Positions 42,127 to 50,946 of a stretch of DNA of 64,000 bases are shown one piece after another. The notes beneath the pieces were generated by a model, which saw only the letters and a list, made by a program, of their open reading frames with translations, did not search any database and had not been told where the DNA came from. Source of the DNA: Candidatus Zhuqueibacterota bacterium (lineage in GTDB: Bacteria > Zhuqueibacterota > Zhuqueibacteria > Oceanimicrobiales > Oceanimicrobiaceae); contig JAJDAF010000064.1 in assembly GCA_029261995.1 (NCBI GenBank), positions 62,001-126,000 of the forward strand, in the 5' to 3' direction. Numbering within the stretch: the stretch's first letter is position 1; each line of letters starts with the position of its first letter. Both the position numbers and the translations under genes were made by a program.

Positions 42127-44550
42127 ATGACCAAATTGTCACGCGTGTTTCTTCCTCTTCTCCTGCTCGCGAGCTTCACAGTTGCCATCGCCGGCGATGA
42201 CTGGCCGCGTTGGCGTGGCGGCAACATGGATGCTACCGGCTCCGGCGACTTCACGATTGGCGCGGAACATGGCCTACGTGTCGCGTGGCGCAAGCCTTTG
42301 GGTTCAGGTTATTCCAGCGTTTCGATTTCTGATGGACGAGCGGTCACCATGTTCTCCGATAGCACCAACGACATCGTTGTGGCGTTCGATGCCCAATCTG
42401 GAACAGAACTCTGGCGCTACCGGATTGATGCAACTTACAAAGGTCATGACGGCTCGCATGATGGCCCCATTTCAACACCCCTGCTGGCGGATGGGAAGCT
42501 CTTTGCTCTGGCAACCCAGGGTCATTTCTTCGCCCTTGACGCGGCCACCGGCAAACAACTCTGGCGGCAACATCTTGTTGATGACCTGAAGGCAATTGTG
42601 CCAACTTATGGCTTCGCGACTTCGCCTGTTTTGCACGGCGACGTTCTTGTTCTGGAGACCGGCGGCGAAGCTGGTACGATTTCCGGCTTTAATCCTGATA
42701 CTGGCGAGCGCCTATGGTCGGTGGGCCAGGATACGGTGAGTTACCAGTCGCCGAGCACCCACACGGTGCAAGGTGCAAAGCAACTTTTGTGTGTTGGAAA
42801 CAAGCACGTTTACGGCTTGGAGCCCGGCTCGGGCAAGATGCTCTGGGATTTCAAACACGACGGTGGGTTTGGCAGCATGAATCCTGTGCCAATTGGCGAG
42901 AACCGTTTCTTCTTGCAGTACAAATGGCGCGAGTCCATTGCATTCGAAATCAAGAAGACGGACGGAAGTTATACCACTGCTGAGCTGTGGAAGAACCGCA
43001 GTATTCGTGGGTCCTACAATACACCGGTCTACCACGACGGCTATCTCTACGGCTACAGCGCAAGGTTTCTCACATGCGTTGACGCCGCCACAGGAGAAAG
43101 CGTCTGGAAATCCCGAGCGCCCGGTGATGGCTTCACTATTCTGGTGGATGGTCATCTCGTGGTCGTGACCAAGCAAGGTGGCGTACATGTTGCAAAAGCA
43201 ACTCCTGATGGCTACCAGGAAATCGCGAGCCTCAAGGCATTTGATGGCCTGGCCTGGGCACCACCGAGTTTTGCAAATGGTATGATTTACACGCGCAGCC
43301 TGAAGCAGATTGCTGCCATCGACATCGCGAAGGTGGAGCAGCCTCTGGTTGCAGACCAACGCAAGATGGTTCTTGGCAGGGAGTTTGCGAAGTTTCTGCA
43401 TGAAGCCAACATGGCCGAAGACAAGCAGCTAGTTGTCGATAATTTTTTTGCAGCCCAGAAAGTGTTTCCCGTCATCGAAGGCAATATCGTGCATTTTGTG
43501 TACCGGGGCAAAGGCGACGATGTGGTGCTGATGGGCGACATGGTTGGGGCCCGGCAGGACCAGCCGATGACGCGCATCGAAGGAACCGAGGTCTTCTATC
43601 ACGCCATGCAAGTTACTCCGGCTGCGCGCTTGAATTATAACTACGCCGTCGATTTCGGCCGACCATCGCTTGATTCACTCAACACTCTGGGTGAACCGGA
43701 CATGTTTGGCCCGGCATCTCACCTCGAGATGGCTGACTTTGTTCGGCCCAAACATCTGGTAGAGCCCACGGACGGCATGTCTCGCGGTCGATTGGATAGC
43801 GTGCAGTTCGAAAGCAAGATCGCTGGCAACAGCCGCAAGATCGACATCTACTTGCCGTCAGGTTATGAGAGCGACTCAGCTCGGCGCTACCCGGCCATCT
43901 ATGTGCATATGGCAGGCCAGGCGCTGGCCATGGCCAAAATGCAGAACAGCCTGGACAACCTCGTCGGCAAGTCCGTGGCGCCGCTGATCGGTGTGTTTAT
44001 CCATGGCGTCCAGGGCGCTGGTGACGAATACCAGGGCGATGCGAAAGACAGCTATTCGCAGATGCTGGCTCAGGAGTTGGTGCCTTACATTGACCAAAAC
44101 TACCGCACGAAAGCTACCATTGAGAATCGTGCAAACATGGGTGCTGCCTGGGCTGGATTCACTTCTTTCTATTCGACATTCAAATTCCCCGGAGTATTCG
44201 GCAAAGTATCGAGCCAGTCCGCCGGCATTTGGACCAAAGAAGTAAACGAGTTGAAGGCATCCATGACAGATGTCACAACGCAGCCGCTTGAGATGTACAT
44301 CGATTGGGGTAAGTATGACTTGCGCAGTCCGCTCGAGGGTTGGGATATCGGCGATGAGTCGAAGCGGCTGGCCGAGCATTTCAAAAGCAAGGGTTACGCA
44401 CCGCTTGGCGGAGAGTCTCCGACAGGCTTCGGTTGGGCAAGCTGGAGAACGCGCACGGACAAGATTCTGGAAGCGTTTTTCCCGATGAATCAGTCCGCTG
44501 CGAGTCCTCGTGAAGCGGACTCGAGAAGCACAAATTCAGGAGGTAACTAA
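42127..44550 (+). CDS. PQQ-propeller / E-set / esterase-D fusion, paralogue 3
   Basis: The 807-aa product starts at 42127 (MTKLSRVFLPLLLLA), with AAGGGC upstream, and has a signal peptide, propeller (WPRWRGGN onward), E-set (HFVYRGKGDDVVLMGDM) and esterase-D part (KIDIYLPSGYE, YPAIYVHMAGQ). It is the most diverged in the last domain: the elbow reads MGAAWAGF, with Ala674 where Ser is expected, and the His motif reads GFGWASWR. It also has a Ser/Arg-rich tail (SAASPREADSRS) not present in the others. Its stop overlaps the start of the next gene (TAATG), so the two are translationally coupled; the final codons contain the AGGAGG that serves paralogue 4. Confidence 0.85.
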   Translation: MTKLSRVFLPLLLLASFTVAIAGDDWPRWRGGNMDATGSGDFTIGAEHGLRVAWRKPLGSGYSSVSISDGRAVTMFSDSTNDIVVAFDAQSGTELWRYRIDATYKGHDGSHDGPISTPLLADGKLFALATQGHFFALDAATGKQLWRQHLVDDLKAIVPTYGFATSPVLHGDVLVLETGGEAGTISGFNPDTGERLWSVGQDTVSYQSPSTHTVQGAKQLLCVGNKHVYGLEPGSGKMLWDFKHDGGFGSMNPVPIGENRFFLQYKWRESIAFEIKKTDGSYTTAELWKNRSIRGSYNTPVYHDGYLYGYSARFLTCVDAATGESVWKSRAPGDGFTILVDGHLVVVTKQGGVHVAKATPDGYQEIASLKAFDGLAWAPPSFANGMIYTRSLKQIAAIDIAKVEQPLVADQRKMVLGREFAKFLHEANMAEDKQLVVDNFFAAQKVFPVIEGNIVHFVYRGKGDDVVLMGDMVGARQDQPMTRIEGTEVFYHAMQVTPAARLNYNYAVDFGRPSLDSLNTLGEPDMFGPASHLEMADFVRPKHLVEPTDGMSRGRLDSVQFESKIAGNSRKIDIYLPSGYESDSARRYPAIYVHMAGQALAMAKMQNSLDNLVGKSVAPLIGVFIHGVQGAGDEYQGDAKDSYSQMLAQELVPYIDQNYRTKATIENRANMGAAWAGFTSFYSTFKFPGVFGKVSSQSAGIWTKEVNELKASMTDVTTQPLEMYIDWGKYDLRSPLEGWDIGDESKRLAEHFKSKGYAPLGGESPTGFGWASWRTRTDKILEAFFPMNQSAASPREADSRSTNSGGN

Positions 44551-46973
44551 TGATGAAGGCAGCGAGTCTTAGATTTTTTGTTCGCGTGGCGACTGGCTTC
44601 GCGATAGTCGTGTTTGTGACGACGAGCGCTTTCGCGCTGGGTGACGACGGTGATTGGCCCCGTTGGCGCGGGCAAAATCTCAACGGTACCGCATCTGAAA
44701 CCGGTGTGTTCGATTTTAGCGCCGGCAGCGGTTTGAAAATTACATGGCAAAAGCCGCTAGGCTCCGGCTACTCGAGTATCTCGATTGCGGACGGTCGTGC
44801 GGTCACCATGTTTTCCGACAGTACTTTTGACTACGTCATCGCTTTCGATGCTGAGAGTGGCGCCGAACAGTGGCGCTTCAAAATCGACTCGACTTACGTC
44901 GGACACAGTGGCTCTCATGACGGTCCTCTCTCCACGCCCGTGATCGAAGGAAATCGTATCTATGCCCTCGGGCCGAAGGGGCAGCTCTTTGCGCTCAATG
45001 CGACCGATGGTGAGACCATCTGGTCAAAACAAATCATCGATGATTACCAGGCCAGAATTCCAACCTATGGCTTTTCCACTGCTCCCATCATCGACGGTGA
45101 TGTTCTGGTGGTGGAGACCGGAGGCGACGGAACCACGATTTCCGGAATCAACAAGAACACCGGAGATCTGCTGTGGGCCGCGGGAACCGATACGGTTCAG
45201 TACCAGTCACCAATTACGCTTACTATTGCCGGGCGGCATCAGCTTCTCTGCGTTGGCGATAAGTACCTTTACGGCATGGATTCGCAGACCGGCGAAAGCC
45301 TATGGTCATACCTTCACAAAGGCGGACATAGCAGCATTAATCCGGTGATGGTCGGCGAAAACCGCATTTTTATCAATCACAAATGGGGTGAGGCCGCGCT
45401 CATCGAAGTCAACAAGAGTGACGCCGGTTATGACATCAATGAAGTCTGGACCTCCAAAGGAATCAAACAGAGCCACAACACCTCCGTGCTCCATGAAGGT
45501 TATTTGTATGGCTACAGCGGCCGTTTTTTGACATGTGTCGATGCCAGCACGGGTAAGTCCGTCTGGAAATCACGGCCGCCAGGTGACGGATTCTTGATTC
45601 TGGTTGATAGCCATCTGGTCATTCTAACCAAGAAAGGCACGCTGCACGTGGCACCGGCTACACCCGAAAAGTACACCGAAGTGGCCAGTCTGAACCTGTT
45701 TGGCAAGACTACCTGGACGCCACCGTCATTTGCCAACGGCAAGATCTACGCACGCAACCTCTACGATATCGCGGCCATCGAGGTCGCGGAGGTCGAGAAA
45801 ATGGTCGTTGATGTACCTTCGTCAAAGCCTGAGCTGGTGGCCCCCGACTCGAAATTTGCACAGTGGGTTGCGCGAGTCGCTCCGGCCAGCGACAAGAAAA
45901 GTATGATCGATGAGTTTATGCGGAAGAACCAACAGCTTCCGGTGTTAGAGGGAGAGCGCCTGGCACACTTTGTTTATCGCGGAGAAGCGACAGATCTGGC
46001 GCTGAGTGGCGACATGTTCAATCTTGGTGATGAGATGCCGTTCTTCAAACTTCCGGGCACGGATTTTTACCACCTTACTGTGGAGTTGCAGCCGGATGCC
46101 GTCGTTAACTACCAGATTGTAAAGGATTTTGAAGAGCGGATTACCGACCCGCACAACGAGCACAAAGCCAATTCCTTCAACGGCGAAAATTCAGTGCTCT
46201 ACATGTCCCGCGCGGCTGACGCTTCGCATCTGGGCAGCGGCGAACTAACCCGCGGCAAGATCGATACGTTTCGCTTCGAGAGCAAATTGCTTGAAAACGA
46301 TCGAAAAATCACAGTCTATTTGCCCGAAGGATACCATGGCGGCAGCCTGCGCTACCCTGTCGTTTATGTGAATTACGGGCAACAGGCGTTTGATTGGGGC
46401 GGTATCGTCAGCACCCTAGAGAACCTTGCAGGCCGCCGCTTTCAGGCAGTTCTTGCGGTCTTCGTGCATCTTGATGCCAAGGCTGGCTTTGGCGAGATTT
46501 CGCGCCCGGCGACCAGAGACAAATACCTCGACATGGTCGCGGATGAGCTGGTTCCGGAAATCGACCAGCGCTACCGCACGCTTTCCCGGGCGGATGCGCG
46601 TTTGATTATGGGTGGCAGTTCCGGCGCTTACAGCGCGATTCTGATGGGCCTGCGTCACGCAGAAGTATTCGCAAAAGTTGCCGGCCAATCGCCCAATCTC
46701 AATGGCGGCCGACGCGCTGAAGTTATTGCGCTCGCCAATGAGACCGAAAAGCAGCCGGTGGAGTTTTATCTGCATTGGGGCAAGTACGACCTACGCAACC
46801 AGAGTGAACTTGACTTTCCGGCTGACAATACCAAGTTTTTCAAGACCTTGCGAGACAAGGGCTATTCGGCACTGGGTGGGGAAACCAACGACGGCTATGG
46901 TTACGGCGCCTGGCGCACCCGTGTGGATGACATCCTGGAAGCCTTTTTCCCAGTCAGGGAATCAAGTAAATAA
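44550..46973 (+). CDS. PQQ-propeller / E-set / esterase-D fusion, paralogue 4 (nucleophile Ser kept)
   Basis: The 807-aa product starts at ATG 44550, overlapping the preceding stop by one base; GGAGGTAACTA gives a strong ribosome site. Signal peptide, propeller (WPRWRGQN), E-set (HFVYRGEATDLALSGDM, DPHNEH) and esterase-D part (KITVYLPEGYHG, YPVVYVNYG) follow the common plan. This is the only paralogue with a normal nucleophile elbow: MGGSSGAYSA, Ser690. The expected His motif reads GYGYGAWR, so His is still missing. It could be a slow or altered esterase or thiolytic enzyme, or the last step before loss of activity. A 28-base gap leads to the propeller lipoprotein. Confidence 0.85.
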   Translation: MMKAASLRFFVRVATGFAIVVFVTTSAFALGDDGDWPRWRGQNLNGTASETGVFDFSAGSGLKITWQKPLGSGYSSISIADGRAVTMFSDSTFDYVIAFDAESGAEQWRFKIDSTYVGHSGSHDGPLSTPVIEGNRIYALGPKGQLFALNATDGETIWSKQIIDDYQARIPTYGFSTAPIIDGDVLVVETGGDGTTISGINKNTGDLLWAAGTDTVQYQSPITLTIAGRHQLLCVGDKYLYGMDSQTGESLWSYLHKGGHSSINPVMVGENRIFINHKWGEAALIEVNKSDAGYDINEVWTSKGIKQSHNTSVLHEGYLYGYSGRFLTCVDASTGKSVWKSRPPGDGFLILVDSHLVILTKKGTLHVAPATPEKYTEVASLNLFGKTTWTPPSFANGKIYARNLYDIAAIEVAEVEKMVVDVPSSKPELVAPDSKFAQWVARVAPASDKKSMIDEFMRKNQQLPVLEGERLAHFVYRGEATDLALSGDMFNLGDEMPFFKLPGTDFYHLTVELQPDAVVNYQIVKDFEERITDPHNEHKANSFNGENSVLYMSRAADASHLGSGELTRGKIDTFRFESKLLENDRKITVYLPEGYHGGSLRYPVVYVNYGQQAFDWGGIVSTLENLAGRRFQAVLAVFVHLDAKAGFGEISRPATRDKYLDMVADELVPEIDQRYRTLSRADARLIMGGSSGAYSAILMGLRHAEVFAKVAGQSPNLNGGRRAEVIALANETEKQPVEFYLHWGKYDLRNQSELDFPADNTKFFKTLRDKGYSALGGETNDGYGYGAWRTRVDDILEAFFPVRESSK

Positions 46974-47001
46974 GTTGAACCAATCGTAACACGAGGAATC
47001 G

Positions 47002-48330
47002 ATGATTAACATGAAGAATTTCTTCTTGATTTGCGCTAGCGCCCTCCTGGTGCTGATTGCGGTAGTTGCCATGACTGCGTGCCCACAAACCACAGGTGAG
47101 ACAGCGACGCCCGCCTCTGAAGCAGTTGTCAGTTCTGCTGGCACCGTATCCGGTCGCTCTGTTTCTGCTTTTACGGACGAGTGGGCTCAGTGGCTGGGGC
47201 CGGATCGTAATGGCATTTCGTCGGAAACCGGTATCTTGAAAGCATGGCCTGCAGAAGGTCCTCAGGTTCTGTGGCGAGCCGTCTCAGGAGATGGCTATTC
47301 CGGCATGTCCATCAGCGCCGGCAAGCTCTACACCTCGTTCGGCGTTGATGCCGACGAAGCGATGGTGTGTGTCGATGTTCGCACCGGAGAGGAACTCTGG
47401 CGTTACCGCATGGACAGCAAATTCACCAACCAGTTCGGCCATGGCCCGCGCTCGACACCCACTGTAGATGATGGATTGGTTTACAATGTCAGCGCCTCCG
47501 GCCAGCTTGTTGCCGTTGATGCCGGTAAAGGTACCGAAGTCTGGAAACATAATCTCACCAAAGAGTATGGCGCCAAGATTCCGACCTGGGGAATTTCAAC
47601 TTCACCGCTGGTTTACGGCGAGATGCTGCTCGTTGATGTGGGCGGGTCCGGAAATCACGGCTTTATGGCGTTCAACAAGAAGAGCGGCAAAATTGCGTGG
47701 GAAACCCGGACTGGCTTGCCGGGTTACTCGGCACCCATCACAGTGGAAGTAGCCGGCGTCAAACAGGCTTTGAATTTCACCGGAAATTCGCTTATTTCAG
47801 TCAATCCGGAAACGGGAAAACAATATTGGAGTTACCCGTGGCAGACGAGCTACGACGTCAATGCAGCCACGCCGGTGTTTATCGCACCCGACAAAGTCTT
47901 TCTTTCCTCCGGTTACGATACCGGTGGCGCGGTTCTGCAGATGTCGGCGGCCAACGGCTCAGTGAGTGTGAAAGAAATCTGGAAGAGCCGGGCCATGCGT
48001 AACCATTTCTCAACATCGATTTATCTGGACGGTCACCTTTACGGCTTCGATGAGGGCACGCTGCGCTGCATCGACGCTACATCACAGGAGAAGAAATGGG
48101 CAAAGCGCGGCCTCGGCAAAGGCTCGCTGATTTACGCCGACGGCCATTTGATCGTGCTGAGCGAGCGCGGCAAGCTGGTGCTGGTCGAAGCCAAACCCGG
48201 TGAATACGTCGAAAAGGCGAGCGCCCAATTGCTGAAGGGCCGCTGCTGGACCGTCCCCACGCTGGTGGGCGGCAGACTCTATATTCGCAATCAGAAAGAG
48301 ATGCTTTGTTTGCAGTTCAGTCAAGCGTAG
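47002..48330 (+). CDS. PQQ-type beta-propeller lipoprotein
   Basis: The 442-aa product starts at 47002, after ACGAGGAATCG. It has a lipoprotein leader (LLVLIAVVAMTAC) and a linker rich in Thr/Ser. The propeller begins WAQWLGPDRNGISSETG and carries blades such as CVDVRTGEELWRY, VAVDAGKGTEVWKH, MAFNKKSGKIAWET and SVNPETGKQYWSY. It matches the propeller half of the four preceding fusions but lacks the E-set and esterase-D parts. As a lipoprotein it may anchor the system at a membrane. It ends about 270 bases before the TonB-dependent receptor gene, in the same direction. Confidence 0.85.
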   Translation: MINMKNFFLICASALLVLIAVVAMTACPQTTGETATPASEAVVSSAGTVSGRSVSAFTDEWAQWLGPDRNGISSETGILKAWPAEGPQVLWRAVSGDGYSGMSISAGKLYTSFGVDADEAMVCVDVRTGEELWRYRMDSKFTNQFGHGPRSTPTVDDGLVYNVSASGQLVAVDAGKGTEVWKHNLTKEYGAKIPTWGISTSPLVYGEMLLVDVGGSGNHGFMAFNKKSGKIAWETRTGLPGYSAPITVEVAGVKQALNFTGNSLISVNPETGKQYWSYPWQTSYDVNAATPVFIAPDKVFLSSGYDTGGAVLQMSAANGSVSVKEIWKSRAMRNHFSTSIYLDGHLYGFDEGTLRCIDATSQEKKWAKRGLGKGSLIYADGHLIVLSERGKLVLVEAKPGEYVEKASAQLLKGRCWTVPTLVGGRLYIRNQKEMLCLQFSQA

Positions 48331-48383
48331 AATCAGCAGCAACGCACGGATCTTGATATCGACACCAAAGGCTGCTTTGGGAG

Positions 48384-48403
48384 TCCCCCCTTTAGCAAGG
48401 GGG
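48384..48403. repeat. Short GC hairpin
   Basis: CCCCC-TTTAGCAA-GGGGG forms a five-base stem within the gap between the propeller lipoprotein and the receptor gene. Similar CCCCCTTxGCAAGGGGG elements are scattered in many genomes; as a terminator it has only a weak T-run. Confidence 0.45.
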
Positions 48404-48598
48404 ACAGGGTGATTTGGCTCTCCGAAGACTAAGTCTTGAGAGCACAGGGAAGGGTAGTCAGAAAATATTTTGCCAGGAAATGGCAAAACGTGATTGCCAG
48501 GGACGAAAATTGAAACCAGAAAGAGACCAACCCAGGGATTGGCAACAAGCGACAGGAATCGTCGAGGTGACCACAACACGATGGAGGCTACATTCATC

Positions 48599-50785
48599 AT
48601 GCGTTTTAGAGACAAACTTAGACTAATAATGAGTATGGCTTTGTTGATTCCAGCGGCCTCGTCCGCACAGCAATCGCAGGAAGTCGAGCAGTTCTATTTT
48701 GCGGATACAGTTACGGTTGAAGGCCTGCGCCACCTGCGCATCCCGACTTTGAGCGCAATTGCAACCAAATCTATTCTGCCCTTGCACCAGACACCGGCCA
48801 GCGTTGGCGTGGTGACACGGCAGCTTTTCAGCAGCCAGAGCGGCATGGTCCTGAGCGACGCGCTGAAGAACGTCAGTGGCGTCAACGTGCAAAACGGCAC
48901 CGGCACCCATGATTTTTTTCTCATTAGAGGGTTCGATTCATTGGATGGCGGCTTAGTCCTGACCGACGGTGCTGTCGAGCCCGAAGTCAGCTTTTACAAT
49001 CTTTACAACATCGAAAGAGTGGAAGCTCTGAAGGGGCCATCGGCTTTCCTGTATGGCAGCAATCCGCTCTCGGGCGCGGTCAACCTCACTCGCAAGCAGC
49101 CGGTCTTTGGCCAGTTTGCCAGTTTTTCCGGTTCTTATGGGGAGTTCAACACCTTCAGTGGCATGTTCGATGCTGGTTTTCAGACCAGCGAGAACCTTGC
49201 TGTGCGGGTCAATGGGTTGTGGCAGGATTCTGAGAACTACCGCGATCGCATGGACAAAAGCACCTACGCGGTGAACCCGGCGGCAACCTGGAAGATCGAC
49301 GACAAAAGCTCTCTAACCGCAAATTTCGAGTACGTGCGCAGCAATGCCGAGCCCGACGCCGGCCTGCCGCTGATTCAGGCTATTCCAGGTTTTATACCGG
49401 AGCCTTTGCTGCCGGATGTGCCGTTGACACGCTCCTACCAGACTCCGCTCGATGACTCCGAGCAGGATTTGTTCCGCCTGCGGCTTGACTATCAGAGGCG
49501 TGTCAACAAGTCGCTGACCGTGCGCAACAAGTTCTTCCTCACCCAGCTCGACTGGCTATCGACGGGTTCCCTGCTCAACGGCGCATTCCCAGATCCGAGC
49601 CGGCCCGGCGAGTTTTCAGTCATTCGCACGCTCAATTCTCTGGATGATTCGCAGAAGTTCCTGGGCAACCAGTTTGAGGCTTTGCTGGAAGTCAAAACCG
49701 GAGCCGTGACGCACAACCTGGTTGCCGGCGTCGAAGCGCGACGTTTTACCGATGACTTCAAACTGGACCTGGCGCCGTTCAGCCCGCCCAGCGAGTTCAA
49801 TCCGACCGGGACCAACGGCCAGTTGGTGATCGATCTCAACAACCCGCAGGAGTTTGCCAGCGACCGCAGTCAGTTAACCTTTCTGCCGTTTGCCAGTGGT
49901 GACGCCAGAACCCTGACCGTGGCGCCGTACTTGTTGGACCAAGTGTCATTCGGCGAGCAGGTGCAGTTTTTCCTTGGCGGTAGATTTGACGTCATTGACT
50001 ACGAAAATGACCGGGCAGATCTCAACTTCCAGACCTTTCAATCCGAGCCTTCCGCCGATTCGCGCAACTACGAAGAATTCAGCCCAATGGCAGGCCTGGT
50101 CGTGTCGCCGTTTGCTGATCTTTCGCTTTACGCCAACTTTGGCAGGTCCTTCCGGGCCCCGTCTACGCTGACGAAGGGCACGCCTGAGCCAGAGGAAAGC
50201 ACGCAATTCGAAGCCGGCGCAAAACTCCAGGCGTTGAATGGCAAACTGACCTCGACGCTGGCGATTTACAATCTCGAGAAAGAAAACACCGGCGTACAGA
50301 ACGATGATGGCGTGACGCTTTCTCTGTCCGACCAACGCTCGCGCGGGCTGGAGTTTGAAGTGGCCGTACAACCGACCTCGAGTGTGCACTCTTTTGTGAA
50401 CTATGCCTACACCGACGCCGAGTTCACGAATTTCTTCGAGTTTGATCGGGAGGGCAACCCGATTAGCCGCACCGGCAATCGGCCCGCATTCACTCCCAGA
50501 AGCATCTTGAATTTCTGGGCAACCAAAACCTTCAGCAACATCGGAGTTGGCGCCGGTTTCCGATACGTCGGCAAGCAGTTCATCGATGAGACCGAGGGTT
50601 TCGAAATCGACGACCACCTGACAGTTGATGCGACGCTTTTCTACACCTATCGTGACATTCGCTGGAGCCTGAATGTAAAGAATATCACGGACAAAGAGTA
50701 TTTGCGCCGGGGCGGTTTCGGTTCGTCATCGGTGACTCCGGGCAATCCGCGAGCGATTTATGGTTCGGTGAGTCTGACGCTGTAG
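48599..50785 (+). CDS. TonB-dependent siderophore-type outer-membrane receptor
   Basis: The 728-aa product is started at 48599 (MRFRDKLRLIMSM) after ATGGAGG, not at 48494 where the frame opens without a site. A signal peptide ends near SSAQ (about 24). A TonB-box-like DTVTV follows at about 33-37. The plug domain (about 55-170) has TPASVGVVTRQLF, SDALKNVSGVNVQNGTG, FLIRGFDSL and VEALKGPSAFLYGSNPLSGA, the pattern of siderophore receptors of the FhuA/FpvA kind. The remainder is a beta-barrel ending in FGSSSVTPGNPRAIYGSVSLTL, whose terminal aromatic-like beta signal is expected. It should import an iron chelate or similar small ligand across the outer membrane. It closes the propeller/esterase cluster. 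Confidence 0.92.
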   Translation: MRFRDKLRLIMSMALLIPAASSAQQSQEVEQFYFADTVTVEGLRHLRIPTLSAIATKSILPLHQTPASVGVVTRQLFSSQSGMVLSDALKNVSGVNVQNGTGTHDFFLIRGFDSLDGGLVLTDGAVEPEVSFYNLYNIERVEALKGPSAFLYGSNPLSGAVNLTRKQPVFGQFASFSGSYGEFNTFSGMFDAGFQTSENLAVRVNGLWQDSENYRDRMDKSTYAVNPAATWKIDDKSSLTANFEYVRSNAEPDAGLPLIQAIPGFIPEPLLPDVPLTRSYQTPLDDSEQDLFRLRLDYQRRVNKSLTVRNKFFLTQLDWLSTGSLLNGAFPDPSRPGEFSVIRTLNSLDDSQKFLGNQFEALLEVKTGAVTHNLVAGVEARRFTDDFKLDLAPFSPPSEFNPTGTNGQLVIDLNNPQEFASDRSQLTFLPFASGDARTLTVAPYLLDQVSFGEQVQFFLGGRFDVIDYENDRADLNFQTFQSEPSADSRNYEEFSPMAGLVVSPFADLSLYANFGRSFRAPSTLTKGTPEPEESTQFEAGAKLQALNGKLTSTLAIYNLEKENTGVQNDDGVTLSLSDQRSRGLEFEVAVQPTSSVHSFVNYAYTDAEFTNFFEFDREGNPISRTGNRPAFTPRSILNFWATKTFSNIGVGAGFRYVGKQFIDETEGFEIDDHLTVDATLFYTYRDIRWSLNVKNITDKEYLRRGGFGSSSVTPGNPRAIYGSVSLTL

Positions 50786-50812
50786 TCATAGTGATTTGTA
50801 ATCGGGGTGGCC

Positions 50813-50904
50813 GGTGTTCAAGCTTCAGCTTGGCGGGCGGGACAAGCGCCGGTTTGCTGGCTGTTCAATACGAATTGAAGAAAACAAGCTAAAGCTTGAA
50901 CACC
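50813..50904. repeat. Inverted repeat with 20-base arms
   Basis: GGTGTTCAAGCTTCAGCTTG (50813-50832) and CAAGCTAAAGCTTGAACACC (50885-50904) are complementary in 19 of 20 positions and are separated by 52 bases. It lies between the receptor and the glycosyltransferase gene and looks like a small palindromic (MITE-like) element; it could also end transcription. Confidence 0.75.
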
Positions 50905-50946
50905 GTTGGTGAGGATTGAAGCGAAACACAAAGGGGCCAAAATAAG

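Noticed and set aside
35778-48330. Calling the propellers true PQQ alcohol dehydrogenases
   Set aside because: No cytochrome partner, no catalytic Asp or vicinal Cys pair is visible; blades are the BamB-like type.
48494-48598. N-terminal extension of the TonB-dependent receptor
   Set aside because: The signal peptide starts at 48599, which has its own GGAGG site; the extension is basic and not signal-like.
36366-48615. Many minus-strand open frames of 60-230 residues across the propeller cluster
   Set aside because: They are antisense shadows of strongly supported genes, have no ribosome sites and match nothing I recognise.
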